A stretch of 64,000 bases of DNA, taken from assembly GCF_020711235.1 (NCBI RefSeq), contig NZ_JAJFAV010000006.1:1-64000 (forward strand). The letters run 5' to 3'. The notes beneath the pieces are model-generated. The model was not told the origin of the DNA, searched no databases, and saw only the letters and a list, made by a program, of their open reading frames with translations. Shown one piece after another: positions 17,002-24,730 of the stretch (the first letter of the stretch is position 1; every line of letters begins with the position of its first letter). Made by a program: the position numbers and the translations under genes. The DNA is from Hymenobacter sp. 15J16-1T3B. GTDB lineage: Bacteria; Bacteroidota; Bacteroidia; Cytophagales; Hymenobacteraceae.

Positions 17002-19581
17002 ATGAACATCGGCGACTGGGGACATTTGGGCGTTATCGTGGCCTTCGTGGCGGCGGTAGTGTCCGCGTTGGGGTATTTTATGGCGGCGCGCGGCCGGGCT
17101 TTGGGCGAGGTGGATGCCTCGTGGCAACGGCTGGGGCGCGGTGCGTTCCTGGTGCATGGCGTGGCCGTGCTGGGCGTCATCGTGGCGCTGTTCGGCATCA
17201 TTCACGGGCACCGCTACGAGTACTATTACGCCTGGTCGCACAGCAGCAACCACCTGCCGGTGTACTACATGATTTCCTGCTTCTGGGAAGGCCAGGAAGG
17301 CTCATTTTTGCTTTGGATTTTCTGGCACGTGCTCATCGGCTTCTGGCTGATTCGCGGCGCCAAACAGTGGGAGGCGCCGGTTATGGCTGTGTTTGCCTTC
17401 GTGCAGCTGTTCCTCACGTCCATGATTCTGGGCGTGATGCTGGGCGGCATCAAGCTGGGCTCCTCGCCCTTCATTCTGATGAAGGAGTTCATGCCCGACC
17501 TGCCGGTCTACAAGCTCAACCCCGACTTTGTGCCCCAGGACGGCACCGGCCTGAACCCGCTGCTGCAAAACTACTGGATGGTGATTCACCCGCCCACGCT
17601 GTTCCTGGGCTTCGCCCTCACGCTGGTGCCCTTTGCCTACGCCATTGCCGCGCTCTGGAAAAACCAGCTGACCACCTGGGTGCCCCAGGCCATTCGCTGG
17701 AGCCTGGTGGGCGGCGGCGTGCTGGGCGTGGGCATCATGATGGGTGCCTATTGGGCCTACGAGACGCTGAACTTCGGCGGCTACTGGAACTGGGACCCGG
17801 TCGAAAACGCCGTGTACATTCCCTGGCTGGTGCTGGTGGCAGCCCTGCACGGGCTGGTGCTCTGGCAGCGCGGCAAAACCGGCCTGCGCACCGCCTTTAG
17901 CTTGGTGGTAACCACCTTCCTGCTGGTGCTCTACGCCACGTTCCTGACGCGCTCCGGCGTGCTGGGCAACGCCTCGGTGCACTCCTTCACCGACCTGGGC
18001 CTCTCGGGCCAGCTGCTGGTGTACCTGCTGGCCTTCGTGGTGCTGAGCGTGGCCCTGCTGGTGTGGCGCTGGAAGCAGATTCCGGTGTCGGAGAAAGAGC
18101 TGACCATGTACCACCCCGAGCTGTGGGTGTTCATTGGCGCGACGGTGCTCTGCCTGGGCGCCTTCCAGGTGCTCGTCACCACCAGCATTCCGGTCTACAA
18201 CGCCATTGTGGGCTTCTTCGGCGTGAAGTCGAACCTGGCCCTGCCCGCCGACCAGATTGCCCACTACACCAAAATTCAGCTGTGGCTGGGCGTGTTCGTG
18301 GCCCTGTTTTCGGGCATTGCCCAGCTGATGTGGTGGCAGCGCAACGACAAGGAAACCGTCAGCGCCACCTTCACCATCCCGGCCATTCTGACCCTGCTCG
18401 GCGCCAGCCTCGTCATCCTGCTGGTGCGCCAGAACGGCGACCATCAGATGTCGCTGCCCTACATTGCCCTGCTGACCTGCGGCCTGTTCGGGCTGCTGGC
18501 CAACGTGAGCATGCTCATCCAGTTGGTGCGCCGCGGGGTGCGCCTCTCGGGCGGTGCCGTGTCGCACATCGGCATTGCGCTGATGCTGCTGGGCATCCTG
18601 GCCTCCGCCGGCTATTCCAAGATTATTTCGCAGAACACCTCCGGTCTGCTCTACTCGCGCGAATTCTCGGAGGAGCTGAACCGCGACAACGTGCTGCTTT
18701 GGCGCAATGACGTGGCCAAAATGGGCAAGTACGAGCTAACCTACACCGGGCAGTACTTCGATGTGCCCGGCGTGCCGGAATACGTCAACAAGGAGCTGCT
18801 CTTCCCCGTCGCCAACGACGAATACAAGGCCATTGCCCGCGGCGAAATCAAGGCAGGGGAGAAGACCTACTACAAAGCCGGCGACACGCTGGAAGTACGT
18901 CCTGAGGACACCTACTACCGCGTCAACTACAAGGACACCAAGTCGGGCAAGGAGTTCGTGCTCTTCCCGCGCGCTCAGGCCAACGAGGAAATGGGCGGTC
19001 TGCTCGCCTCGCCCGACATCAAGCTGTTCTGGGACCACGACATCTACTCGCACATTTCGTCGGTGCCCGATCCGAACAAGGAGAAGGACTGGTCGGAAGC
19101 CAAGAAGTACTCGGTGGCCATGAACGACACGCTGTTCTTGAACGACTACTTCGCCGTGTTCAAGAACGCCGAGCCCGCGCACAACACCGCCGGGCTGGGC
19201 CTCTCGAAGGACGACATTGCCGTGCAGGGTGACATCATCGTCTACGGCGAGAAAGGCCGGCAGTACCACGTGCACCCCATCTTTCTTGTCAAAAACGGCA
19301 TGGTGGGCCGCGTGGCCGACGAAATCGAAGACCTGGGCCTGCGCATCACCCTCGACGAAATCGACCCGCAGAAAGGCAAGTTTACCTTCGGCGTGGCTAC
19401 CACCCAGAAGGACTACGTCATTCTGAAAGCCATGGAAAAGCCCTTCATCAACCTGCTCTGGAGCGGCACGCTGCTTATGGGCCTGGGCTTCGGCATGGCC
19501 GTGGTGCAACGCGGGCGCAAGCCCAAGGCCGCGCCGGCCGGCAAAGCTCCGCGCAACGCCAAGCACGTGCAGGTGGCCTAA
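17002..19581 (+). CDS. ccmF: Cytochrome c haem lyase CcmF
   Basis: An 859-residue multi-spanning inner-membrane protein that transfers haem from CcmE to apocytochrome c. The tryptophan-rich WWD domain is present (FGGYWNWDPVENAVYIPWL, about residue 260), as are the conserved start and the HPPTLFLGF segment. It is about 200 residues longer than enterobacterial CcmF, with a large exposed domain between about 560 and 820, usual for Bacteroidota. No CcmH or CcmI follows; a terminator does. Confidence 0.94.
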   Translation: MNIGDWGHLGVIVAFVAAVVSALGYFMAARGRALGEVDASWQRLGRGAFLVHGVAVLGVIVALFGIIHGHRYEYYYAWSHSSNHLPVYYMISCFWEGQEGSFLLWIFWHVLIGFWLIRGAKQWEAPVMAVFAFVQLFLTSMILGVMLGGIKLGSSPFILMKEFMPDLPVYKLNPDFVPQDGTGLNPLLQNYWMVIHPPTLFLGFALTLVPFAYAIAALWKNQLTTWVPQAIRWSLVGGGVLGVGIMMGAYWAYETLNFGGYWNWDPVENAVYIPWLVLVAALHGLVLWQRGKTGLRTAFSLVVTTFLLVLYATFLTRSGVLGNASVHSFTDLGLSGQLLVYLLAFVVLSVALLVWRWKQIPVSEKELTMYHPELWVFIGATVLCLGAFQVLVTTSIPVYNAIVGFFGVKSNLALPADQIAHYTKIQLWLGVFVALFSGIAQLMWWQRNDKETVSATFTIPAILTLLGASLVILLVRQNGDHQMSLPYIALLTCGLFGLLANVSMLIQLVRRGVRLSGGAVSHIGIALMLLGILASAGYSKIISQNTSGLLYSREFSEELNRDNVLLWRNDVAKMGKYELTYTGQYFDVPGVPEYVNKELLFPVANDEYKAIARGEIKAGEKTYYKAGDTLEVRPEDTYYRVNYKDTKSGKEFVLFPRAQANEEMGGLLASPDIKLFWDHDIYSHISSVPDPNKEKDWSEAKKYSVAMNDTLFLNDYFAVFKNAEPAHNTAGLGLSKDDIAVQGDIIVYGEKGRQYHVHPIFLVKNGMVGRVADEIEDLGLRITLDEIDPQKGKFTFGVATTQKDYVILKAMEKPFINLLWSGTLLMGLGFGMAVVQRGRKPKAAPAGKAPRNAKHVQVA

Positions 19582-19603
19582 CAGCCCGCTCGCTTACCAC
19601 GCT

Positions 19604-19645
19604 GCCACGGGCCGTCCGACCACTCGGACGGCCCGTGGCGCGTTT
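19604..19645 (+). terminator. Strong rho-independent terminator of the ccm operon
   Basis: A perfect 16-base-pair stem (19604-19619 with 19624-19639; core GGGCCGTCCGA) with the loop CCAC is followed by GCGTTTAAA. It lies 23 bases after the ccmF stop. Confidence 0.85.
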
Positions 19646-19905
19646 AAATGGTCATGAGCCGGGCGTAAGGTCCGGGCGCCAGGGGCAGCACCAGCTGCTC
19701 GCCGCGGCCATCCGACCGGCTTTCCTCCTCAATGCCGCTGTTAAAGGGCCGCGCAACGGTTAAATGCGGATGTACGCGCTGAGCAGGCTGTCCCCTAGGC
19801 CAAGCTACCGTACGCCGTGTGTAGGCCGATAGCGCATCAACAGTGCTTAACCCGATGCTGCCGATGCTGCACGCGGAACCCAGGACGCGGCGCCGGCAGC
19901 GGGGC
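19646..19905 (-). pseudogene. Possible degenerate coding remnant
   Basis: This 387-base gap between ccmF and the next gene has no normal gene. On the minus strand a frame ends with a protein-like stretch (RGEQLVLPLAPGPYARLMTI then TAA), while its upstream part is arginine-rich, has no start signal and does not look conserved. I read it as either the 3' remnant of a lost gene or chance. No family could be recognised. Confidence 0.2.
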
Positions 19906-19945
19906 AAAAAACAACGGGCGGCTCGCGTTAGCGGGCCGCCCGTTG
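19906..19945 (-). terminator. Rho-independent terminator of the T9SS cargo gene
   Basis: On the minus strand a 15-base stem (19912-19926 with 19931-19945, containing CGGGCGGC) is followed by six T residues (19911-19906). It starts 24 bases after the stop codon at 19969. Confidence 0.88.
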
Positions 19946-19968
19946 GCAACAACCAGTGAAGGGAATCC

Positions 19969-21900
19969 TTACTTGGTGATGCTGATGGTGCGCATCATGT
20001 ACTGGGCACCGTCGCTAACCTTGAGGGTGTAGAGGCCCTTGGCCAGGTGCGAGAGGTTAACCGGCGTCGACACGTTGTCACGCACCGAAGCCGTGTGCAC
20101 GCGCTGGCCGAGCAGGTTGGTCACTTCCAGCTGCAGGCCGTGGGTGGCGTTGGCGCCGCGCACGTCCAGCGTAAACTCGCCGTTCGAGGGGTTCGGGTAC
20201 ACGTTGATGGCCGATTCCAGCGCCTTCGACACGCCCGTGGTCGTGTTGAAGATAGCGTCAACCATCAGGATGCCGAAGTTCTGCGAGGCAATATCGCCGG
20301 GGGTGTTGGCGCCGGTGAAGTTAATCGGGGCCAGGCTGTAGAACACGCCCGTGCGGGTCGGGTTTTCCAGCTGGAAAGCGGCCGGGTAGAAGATTACGCT
20401 GCCGGTGGGGTTCACCACCCCAATGCCCAGGTAGAAGTTGCCAGCGGCCAGCGTGGCCGGGGTCGTGAACGTGAAAGCCTTGTAGGCGTTCAGGTCCGTG
20501 GCCTGCACCACGTAGTCAGCCGAGCGGGCTACAACGTTGCCGGCTGCATCCAGGGCCAGGGCAAACACCGTGCGGCCCACCGTGGTGTTGGCCGCCGTGG
20601 CGCTGCTCACCAGGTAGATGTTGGCGCCGCTGATTTGGCGCGAGGCCGAGAGGTTGAACTTGCTCAGGAACGCACCGGTGGCGTTGGTAGGCTGAATGCC
20701 CACCAGCGAGTTAGCCGGCGTGCCGTTTTCGTAGCTGTAGGTGTTGCTGGTCACCTGCTGCGTAACGGTCTTGGTGTTGTTGGCCGCGTTGTCGTCGGCC
20801 AGCAGGCTCACCGTGATGTTGTTGGTGCCCAGCGCGGCCGGCGAGAACGTGCCGAAGTTGACGGTGGTCTGCGCGCCAACTGCCAGCGAGGGTACGGCCT
20901 GGGTGTTGGAGTAGGTCGTAGCGCCCGATACGCTCAGCGTTACCGGAATCAGCGTCTGGGCCGTGGTGCCCACGTTGCGCAGCACCGCCTGCACCACCTG
21001 GCCGCCGCCGCCCGTCAGCGGTACTTTGGTGGCCGAGTAGATCAGCTGTACTTCGATGTCGTTGGCGTACTGCGGGGAGAAGCGGTAGGTGCGGCCGGCG
21101 TCCGGCAGCACCGTGTTGCGGATGTTCAGCGCGTTGGTCGTGCCGTCGTAGGGCAGGTCGCTGAAAGTGGTCGTCGACCAAGCGTTGACCGACGCCTTGC
21201 TGGCCGTAATAACCTGGCCCTGCAGCGGGCTGGTGCCCTTCAGGCCGGCCGTGGCCCAGTGCGGGTTCGAAGTGAGCGTGCTGGCCACCGCCGAGCCGTA
21301 CACGAACTCGATAACGTTGGTGCTTTCGTACAGCTTCACCTGGAAGGAGATATTGGCGTACTGCTTGGCTACTGCGGTACCCGTCTTGTCGCTGACGTTC
21401 TTCCACTGAATCGTGCATACCCGGTTCGGGGCCGTGCCGGTGGTGGCCACGCGGTACTCGGCGCCGCCGGTGCCCGAACCAGCTTCCAGGTCCAGGTTGA
21501 ACGGAATGATCAGGTTCGCGTCGGCCGCGTTGATGCTGTTGATCGGACCGCCGGTCTGCGGGGCGTTGTCGGCCGTGAACAGCGCGGCGGAGCTCGGCGC
21601 CGTCGTGCCCAGCTTCACGAAGCCGTTGGTGTTCAGAATGAACTGGGTAAACGACTGCCCGTTGAAGTTGAAGGCAAAGCCGATGTTCTGGGGCGTGGAG
21701 TTGGCGTCGTCGGTGCTGGTAGTGCTGATGACGGTGCCCGTAGCGGCCAGATCGGTGTAGGTGCCGGCCACGTTCTGCACGAGGGGCACGGTGTAGTTCA
21801 GGGTTTGTGCCGAAGCAGCGGTACCGGCCAGCGACAGCAGACCCAGCAGGGCCAAGCCACGCCAGTTGCCCCGGCGGGCAACGCGTTTAGAAGAAACCAT
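19969..21900 (-). CDS. Secreted T9SS cargo protein with CARDB-like and sorting domains
   Basis: 643 residues from the ATG at 21900, chosen because it begins a signal peptide (GLALLGLLSLAGTAASAQ); upstream in-frame residues do not look like a leader. The N-terminal part has a beta-sandwich pattern (FAFNFNGQSFTQFILNTNGFVKLG) seen in Bacteroidota surface proteins. About residues 310-420 resemble a CARDB adhesion domain (NVGTTAQTLIPVTLSV, DDNAANNTKTV). The end is a type A sorting domain (INVYPNPSNGEFTLDV, ending RTISITK). It is probably a surface adhesin or matrix protein; no catalytic site is visible. Confidence 0.85.
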   Translation of the reverse strand: MVSSKRVARRGNWRGLALLGLLSLAGTAASAQTLNYTVPLVQNVAGTYTDLAATGTVISTTSTDDANSTPQNIGFAFNFNGQSFTQFILNTNGFVKLGTTAPSSAALFTADNAPQTGGPINSINAADANLIIPFNLDLEAGSGTGGAEYRVATTGTAPNRVCTIQWKNVSDKTGTAVAKQYANISFQVKLYESTNVIEFVYGSAVASTLTSNPHWATAGLKGTSPLQGQVITASKASVNAWSTTTFSDLPYDGTTNALNIRNTVLPDAGRTYRFSPQYANDIEVQLIYSATKVPLTGGGGQVVQAVLRNVGTTAQTLIPVTLSVSGATTYSNTQAVPSLAVGAQTTVNFGTFSPAALGTNNITVSLLADDNAANNTKTVTQQVTSNTYSYENGTPANSLVGIQPTNATGAFLSKFNLSASRQISGANIYLVSSATAANTTVGRTVFALALDAAGNVVARSADYVVQATDLNAYKAFTFTTPATLAAGNFYLGIGVVNPTGSVIFYPAAFQLENPTRTGVFYSLAPINFTGANTPGDIASQNFGILMVDAIFNTTTGVSKALESAINVYPNPSNGEFTLDVRGANATHGLQLEVTNLLGQRVHTASVRDNVSTPVNLSHLAKGLYTLKVSDGAQYMMRTISITK

Positions 21901-22032
21901 GGGTGTGAGTAGGGGTGAGTGAATAAGAAGAGAAAAAAGTGAGACGAAGGCTCGGTCAAGCGGTATGCGCACCGTATTGACGCTACAAAATGCGAAATTC
22001 CGCCGTTCTTTCCGCATTTAAGCTGTCGGCTC

Positions 22033-22854
22033 TTGCCTGATTCCCTCAAAATAACCCTGTTAGGTGCGGGCCGCGTGGCTGCCCAGCTGGCCCCGGCCCT
22101 GGCCGATGCCGGCCACCGGGTGGTGGCCGTCTGGAGCCGCCGGGCCGCCTCGGCCGCGGCCGTCGCCGCGCCGTTAGGTGCCGCCGTCCTGCACGGCGCG
22201 GCGCCCGACCTGCGCCGCGCCCCCGCGGCCGACCTCTACCTGCTGGCCGTGCCCGACGACGCGGCGGCCGGGGTGCTGGGGGAGGCCCGCTGGCCATCCG
22301 GGGCGCTGGTCGCCCACACGTCCGGGGCGCTGCCGCTGGCCCTGTTTGCGGCCCGACCGGAGGTGCGCGGCGGCGTGTTCTATCCCCTACAAACCTTCAG
22401 CCCCGGCCGCGTCATCGAATGGGCGCAGGTGCCGCTGTGCCTGGAAGCTGCCGACGCGGCCGGCCTGGCCGTGCTCCAAACGGTGGCGGCCTCGCTCAGC
22501 CAACGGGTGCTGCTGGTGGGCACGCCCCAGCGCCGGCAGTTGCACGTGGCGGCTGTGTTTGCCAGCAACTTCACCAATCACCTGCTCGGCGTGGCCGATG
22601 CCTTGCTGGCCGAAGCCGAGCTGCCCGCCGACCTGCTGGCCCCGCTGGTGCGCGAAACCGTGGACAAAGCCCTGCAAAACCCGCCTTTTCAGGTACAAAC
22701 CGGCCCGGCCATCCGCCGCGACGCGGCCACTATTGCTACCCACACGGCGGCGCTGGCGGCGCACCCGCGCTGGCAGGCGCTCTACGAGCAGCTGACGGCC
22801 AGCATTCAGGCCGCCGCCGCGGCGCCGGAGCCGCCCGCGGCCGGTGCGGAGTAA
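22033..22854 (+). CDS. Rossmann-fold DUF2520 domain protein
   Basis: 273 residues from a TTG start. It opens with a NAD(P)-binding motif (ITLLGAGRVAAQLAPALADAG) and carries the helical DUF2520 region after about residue 120 (FYPLQTFSPGR, ASNFTNHLLGVADALL), as in distant relatives of pyrroline-5-carboxylate and ketopantoate reductases. The substrate is unknown. In Bacteroidota this gene commonly sits next to a KdsC-like phosphatase and a UbiA prenyltransferase, as here, though two Fe-S genes intervene. It is divergent from the T9SS cargo gene, with 132 bases between the starts. Confidence 0.87.
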   Translation: MPDSLKITLLGAGRVAAQLAPALADAGHRVVAVWSRRAASAAAVAAPLGAAVLHGAAPDLRRAPAADLYLLAVPDDAAAGVLGEARWPSGALVAHTSGALPLALFAARPEVRGGVFYPLQTFSPGRVIEWAQVPLCLEAADAAGLAVLQTVAASLSQRVLLVGTPQRRQLHVAAVFASNFTNHLLGVADALLAEAELPADLLAPLVRETVDKALQNPPFQVQTGPAIRRDAATIATHTAALAAHPRWQALYEQLTASIQAAAAAPEPPAAGAE

Positions 22855-22893
22855 ACATCCGGCCCGGTTTCCGACTTTATGCAGCGGCCTGCG

Positions 22894-22901
22894 TACCTTT
22901 G
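22894..22901 (+). promoter_or_regulatory. -7 promoter box of the ferredoxin-iscX-kdsC unit
   Basis: TACCTTTG, a perfect TAnnTTTG match, lies 33 bases before the GTG start of the ferredoxin gene. Confidence 0.7.
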
Positions 22902-22934
22902 CGGCCTTATTTTCACCTCGCAAGCAACTTTCGC

Positions 22935-23267
22935 GTGAAAGCCGTCAATATCACTTTCAAGTTTTCGGACGGGCAGCCCGAGCAAACCCACGTGGCCGCG
23001 GAAGGCGAGTCGGTACTCGATGTGGCGCTGAACAACGGTATCCAACTGCAGCACAATTGCGGCGGCGTATGCGGCTGCAGCACCTGCCACGTGTACGTGC
23101 TGCAGGGCGGCGACGAACTGCCCGAAATCAGTGACAAGGAGGAAGACTTCATCGACCGCGCCGTCAACCCGCGCCTCAGCTCCCGCCTGGCCTGCCAGTG
23201 CGTGGTGCAGGCGGCCAGCGAAAACCTCGTCATTGAAATTCCGCCCCAGGATTTTCTGGGCCACTAA
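22935..23267 (+). CDS. fdx: ISC-type [2Fe-2S] ferredoxin
   Basis: A 110-residue adrenodoxin-type ferredoxin. The ligands are Cys42-x5-Cys48-x2-Cys51 and Cys87, with an extra Cys46, the same numbering as Escherichia coli Fdx of the isc operon. That protein supplies electrons for iron-sulfur cluster assembly. GTG 22935 gives the standard N terminus (VKAVNITFKFSDG). iscX follows after a palindromic spacer, echoing the fdx-iscX order of enterobacteria, but hscB, hscA, iscS and iscU are not nearby. Confidence 0.93.
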   Translation: MKAVNITFKFSDGQPEQTHVAAEGESVLDVALNNGIQLQHNCGGVCGCSTCHVYVLQGGDELPEISDKEEDFIDRAVNPRLSSRLACQCVVQAASENLVIEIPPQDFLGH

Positions 23268-23272
23268 TTTTT

Positions 23273-23395
23273 TAATGTGCGGAATGTGGTTGAAGGTGAG
23301 TAGTAGGCAGAATGCTGCTCAGCTCCGTTGCTGAATGCTTCTGCCTCCACTCATTTTCCACATTCAAGCACATTCACCCCACATTCTGCACATTA
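23273..23395. repeat. Intergenic palindrome between fdx and iscX
   Basis: The outer arms TAATGTGCGGAATGTGG (23273-23289) and CCACATTCTGCACATTA (23379-23395) pair at 16 of 17 positions. The inner part is also self-complementary (GGCAGAATGCTGCTCAGC against GCTGAATGCTTCTGCC). The word CACATT/AATGTG recurs several times. It starts right after the ferredoxin stop and ends five bases before the iscX ATG. Confidence 0.8.
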
Positions 23396-23400
23396 CCAAT

Positions 23401-23637
23401 ATGACCCACTTCGAGCCGCCGATGCACTGGCAAGACCACGAGGACATTGCCATGGCCCTGTACGAGAAGTTCGGCGACGATTTCACCGAAGCCAAAATCT
23501 ACCGCATCCGCTTCACCGACCTGCTGGAATGGGTGCTGAGCCTGCCCAACTTCCAGGGCACCCGCGAGCAGGCCAACGAAGGCCACTTGGAGCAAATTCA
23601 GGCCAAGTGGGTGTACGAGTGGCGCGACAACCAATAG
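23401..23637 (+). CDS. iscX: Iron-sulfur cluster assembly protein IscX
   Basis: 78 residues, slightly longer than the 66-residue enterobacterial protein. The acidic small helical fold is recognisable: HWQDHEDIAMALYEKF, TKIYRIRFTDL-like segment (AKIYRIRFTDLLEWV), LPNFQG and IQAKWVYEW at the C terminus. IscX binds iron and the desulfurase IscS and modulates cluster synthesis. ATG 23401 follows immediately after a palindromic element. Pairing with the ISC-type ferredoxin supports the assignment. Confidence 0.92.
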   Translation: MTHFEPPMHWQDHEDIAMALYEKFGDDFTEAKIYRIRFTDLLEWVLSLPNFQGTREQANEGHLEQIQAKWVYEWRDNQ

Positions 23638-23650
23638 GTTCAGCTGGAAA

Positions 23651-23714
23651 GCCAAGGAGGGTAAGGGGCTAGGCGTTGTCGGCACGATGACACCTACCCC
23701 TTACCCTCCTTGGC
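23651..23714. repeat. Intergenic palindrome between iscX and kdsC
   Basis: Perfect 18-base arms (GCCAAGGAGGGTAAGGGG at 23651-23668 and its complement at 23697-23714) with partly paired inner bases. No T-tract follows; the kdsC-like ATG is 34 bases downstream. The sequence differs from the other palindromes. Confidence 0.8.
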
Positions 23715-23748
23715 GCTCGAACTATCCCATTCATTAATTCCCTGGCTT

Positions 23749-24222
23749 ATGCCTGATTTTTCCGCCATTGAGGCCTTCGTGTTCGATGTGGACGGGGTGC
23801 TCACCGACGGCACCTTGCTGGCGCTGAGCACCGGTGAGCAGGCCCGCACCTTTCACATCCGCGACGGGTACGCCATTCGGCACGCGCTGCGCCGCGGCTA
23901 CCGGGTCGTCATCATCTCGGGCCGCCAGGAGGAAGGCGTGCGCCGCCGCCTGGAGTCGCTCGACGTGACGGAAATCTACCTCGGCGTCGACGACAAGGTG
24001 CAGGTGTTCGGCGCCTGCGGCCTCGACGCGGCCCGCGTGGCCTACATGGGCGACGACATGCCCGACCTGGAGGTGATGCAGCGCTGCCGCTTGGCGGCCT
24101 GCCCCGCCGACGCCGCCGCCGACGTGCGCGCCATCAGCCAGTACGTGGCCGAGCTGCCCGGCGGGCGCGGCGCCGTGCGCGAATTAATCGAGGCCGTGAT
24201 GAAGGCGCAAGGCCGTTGGTAG
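23749..24222 (+). CDS. kdsC: KdsC-like HAD phosphatase (3-deoxy-D-manno-octulosonate 8-phosphate phosphatase)
   Basis: A 157-residue C0-type HAD phosphatase. Motif I is F-Asp13-V-Asp15-GVLTDG, motif II lies in IISGR, and motif IV is GDDMPDLEVM. This short cap-less form with DGVLTDG is typical of KdsC, which releases Kdo for lipopolysaccharide synthesis as a tetramer in the cytoplasm. No kdsA, kdsB or kdsD is in the window, so an alternative sugar phosphate cannot be excluded. ATG 23749 is 34 bases after the upstream palindrome. Confidence 0.85.
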   Translation: MPDFSAIEAFVFDVDGVLTDGTLLALSTGEQARTFHIRDGYAIRHALRRGYRVVIISGRQEEGVRRRLESLDVTEIYLGVDDKVQVFGACGLDAARVAYMGDDMPDLEVMQRCRLAACPADAAADVRAISQYVAELPGGRGAVRELIEAVMKAQGRW

Positions 24223-24289
24223 CATCCAATCAGGCTTCACGATTTGTTCACAACCGGCTGGTAGGAGGGGACTTGCAAGTGTGCGATAT

Positions 24290-24307
24290 TCCGGTACATT
24301 TACCGGA
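24290..24307 (+). promoter_or_regulatory. Hairpin and -7-like box in the cold-shock gene leader
   Basis: TCCGGTA-CATT-TACCGGA is a perfect seven-base-pair hairpin with a four-base loop. It overlaps TACATTTA (24295-24302), one base from the TAnnTTTG consensus. The nonamer ATTTGTTCAC occurs on both sides (about 24242 and 24309). The palindrome could be an operator or part of the transcript leader. Confidence 0.45.
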
Positions 24308-24339
24308 CATTTGTTCACCTTTCTCCTTTCCGCTTACCA

Positions 24340-24534
24340 ATGAAAACAGGAACCGTCAAATTCTTTAATGAGTCGAAGGGCTACGGCTTCATTACGGACG
24401 AGGCAACCAAAGAAGACTTTTTCGTGCACATCACCGGCCTCAACGGGCTGCAGGTGCAGCAGCACGACCGCGTCGAGTTCGAGACGCGCGAAGGCCGCAA
24501 GGGTATCAACGCCGTTAACGTAAAGAAAGTCTGA
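24340..24534 (+). CDS. cspA: Cold-shock domain RNA chaperone
   Basis: A 64-residue single cold-shock domain protein. RNP1 (SKGYGFITD) and RNP2 (EDFFVHI) are intact and the start MKTGTVKFFN is typical. Such proteins melt RNA secondary structure and act as transcription antiterminators and translation enhancers. It is monocistronic: an AT-richer leader with a palindrome precedes it and a strong terminator follows. Whether it is cold-induced cannot be judged from sequence. Confidence 0.95.
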   Translation: MKTGTVKFFNESKGYGFITDEATKEDFFVHITGLNGLQVQQHDRVEFETREGRKGINAVNVKKV

Positions 24535-24574
24535 GCGACACCTCTACTCTACCCCTGACACTATCCACATGAGC

Positions 24575-24609
24575 AAAAGCCCCCGTCGCGCCGCGGCGGG
24601 GGCTTTTTT
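24575..24609 (+). terminator. Rho-independent terminator after the cold-shock gene
   Basis: AAAAGCCCCCGTCGC and GCGGCGGGGGCTTTTTT pair over about 14 bases, with a T-tract at the end, 41 bases after the stop. Confidence 0.9.
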
Positions 24610-24643
24610 CGGCTCGTTGGGGCGGGGCAGCGTCCGGCAGCCG

Positions 24644-24651
24644 TAGCTTTG
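24644..24651 (+). promoter_or_regulatory. -7 promoter box of the UbiA-family gene
   Basis: TAGCTTTG matches TAnnTTTG exactly and lies between the cold-shock terminator and the ATG at 24731. Confidence 0.6.
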
Positions 24652-24730
24652 CGCCGCGGCCCGGCGCCCCGCCGGCTGCACGTTGCCCTTCCTGCCGCGC
24701 GTGGCGCGCCGGGGGCTTTTCTCGTTACGT

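Noticed and set aside
23273-23395. Short repeated AATGTG/CACATT words as a possible CRISPR array
   Set aside because: There are no equal-length repeats with regular unique spacers; the words are arms of one palindrome, and no cas genes are present.
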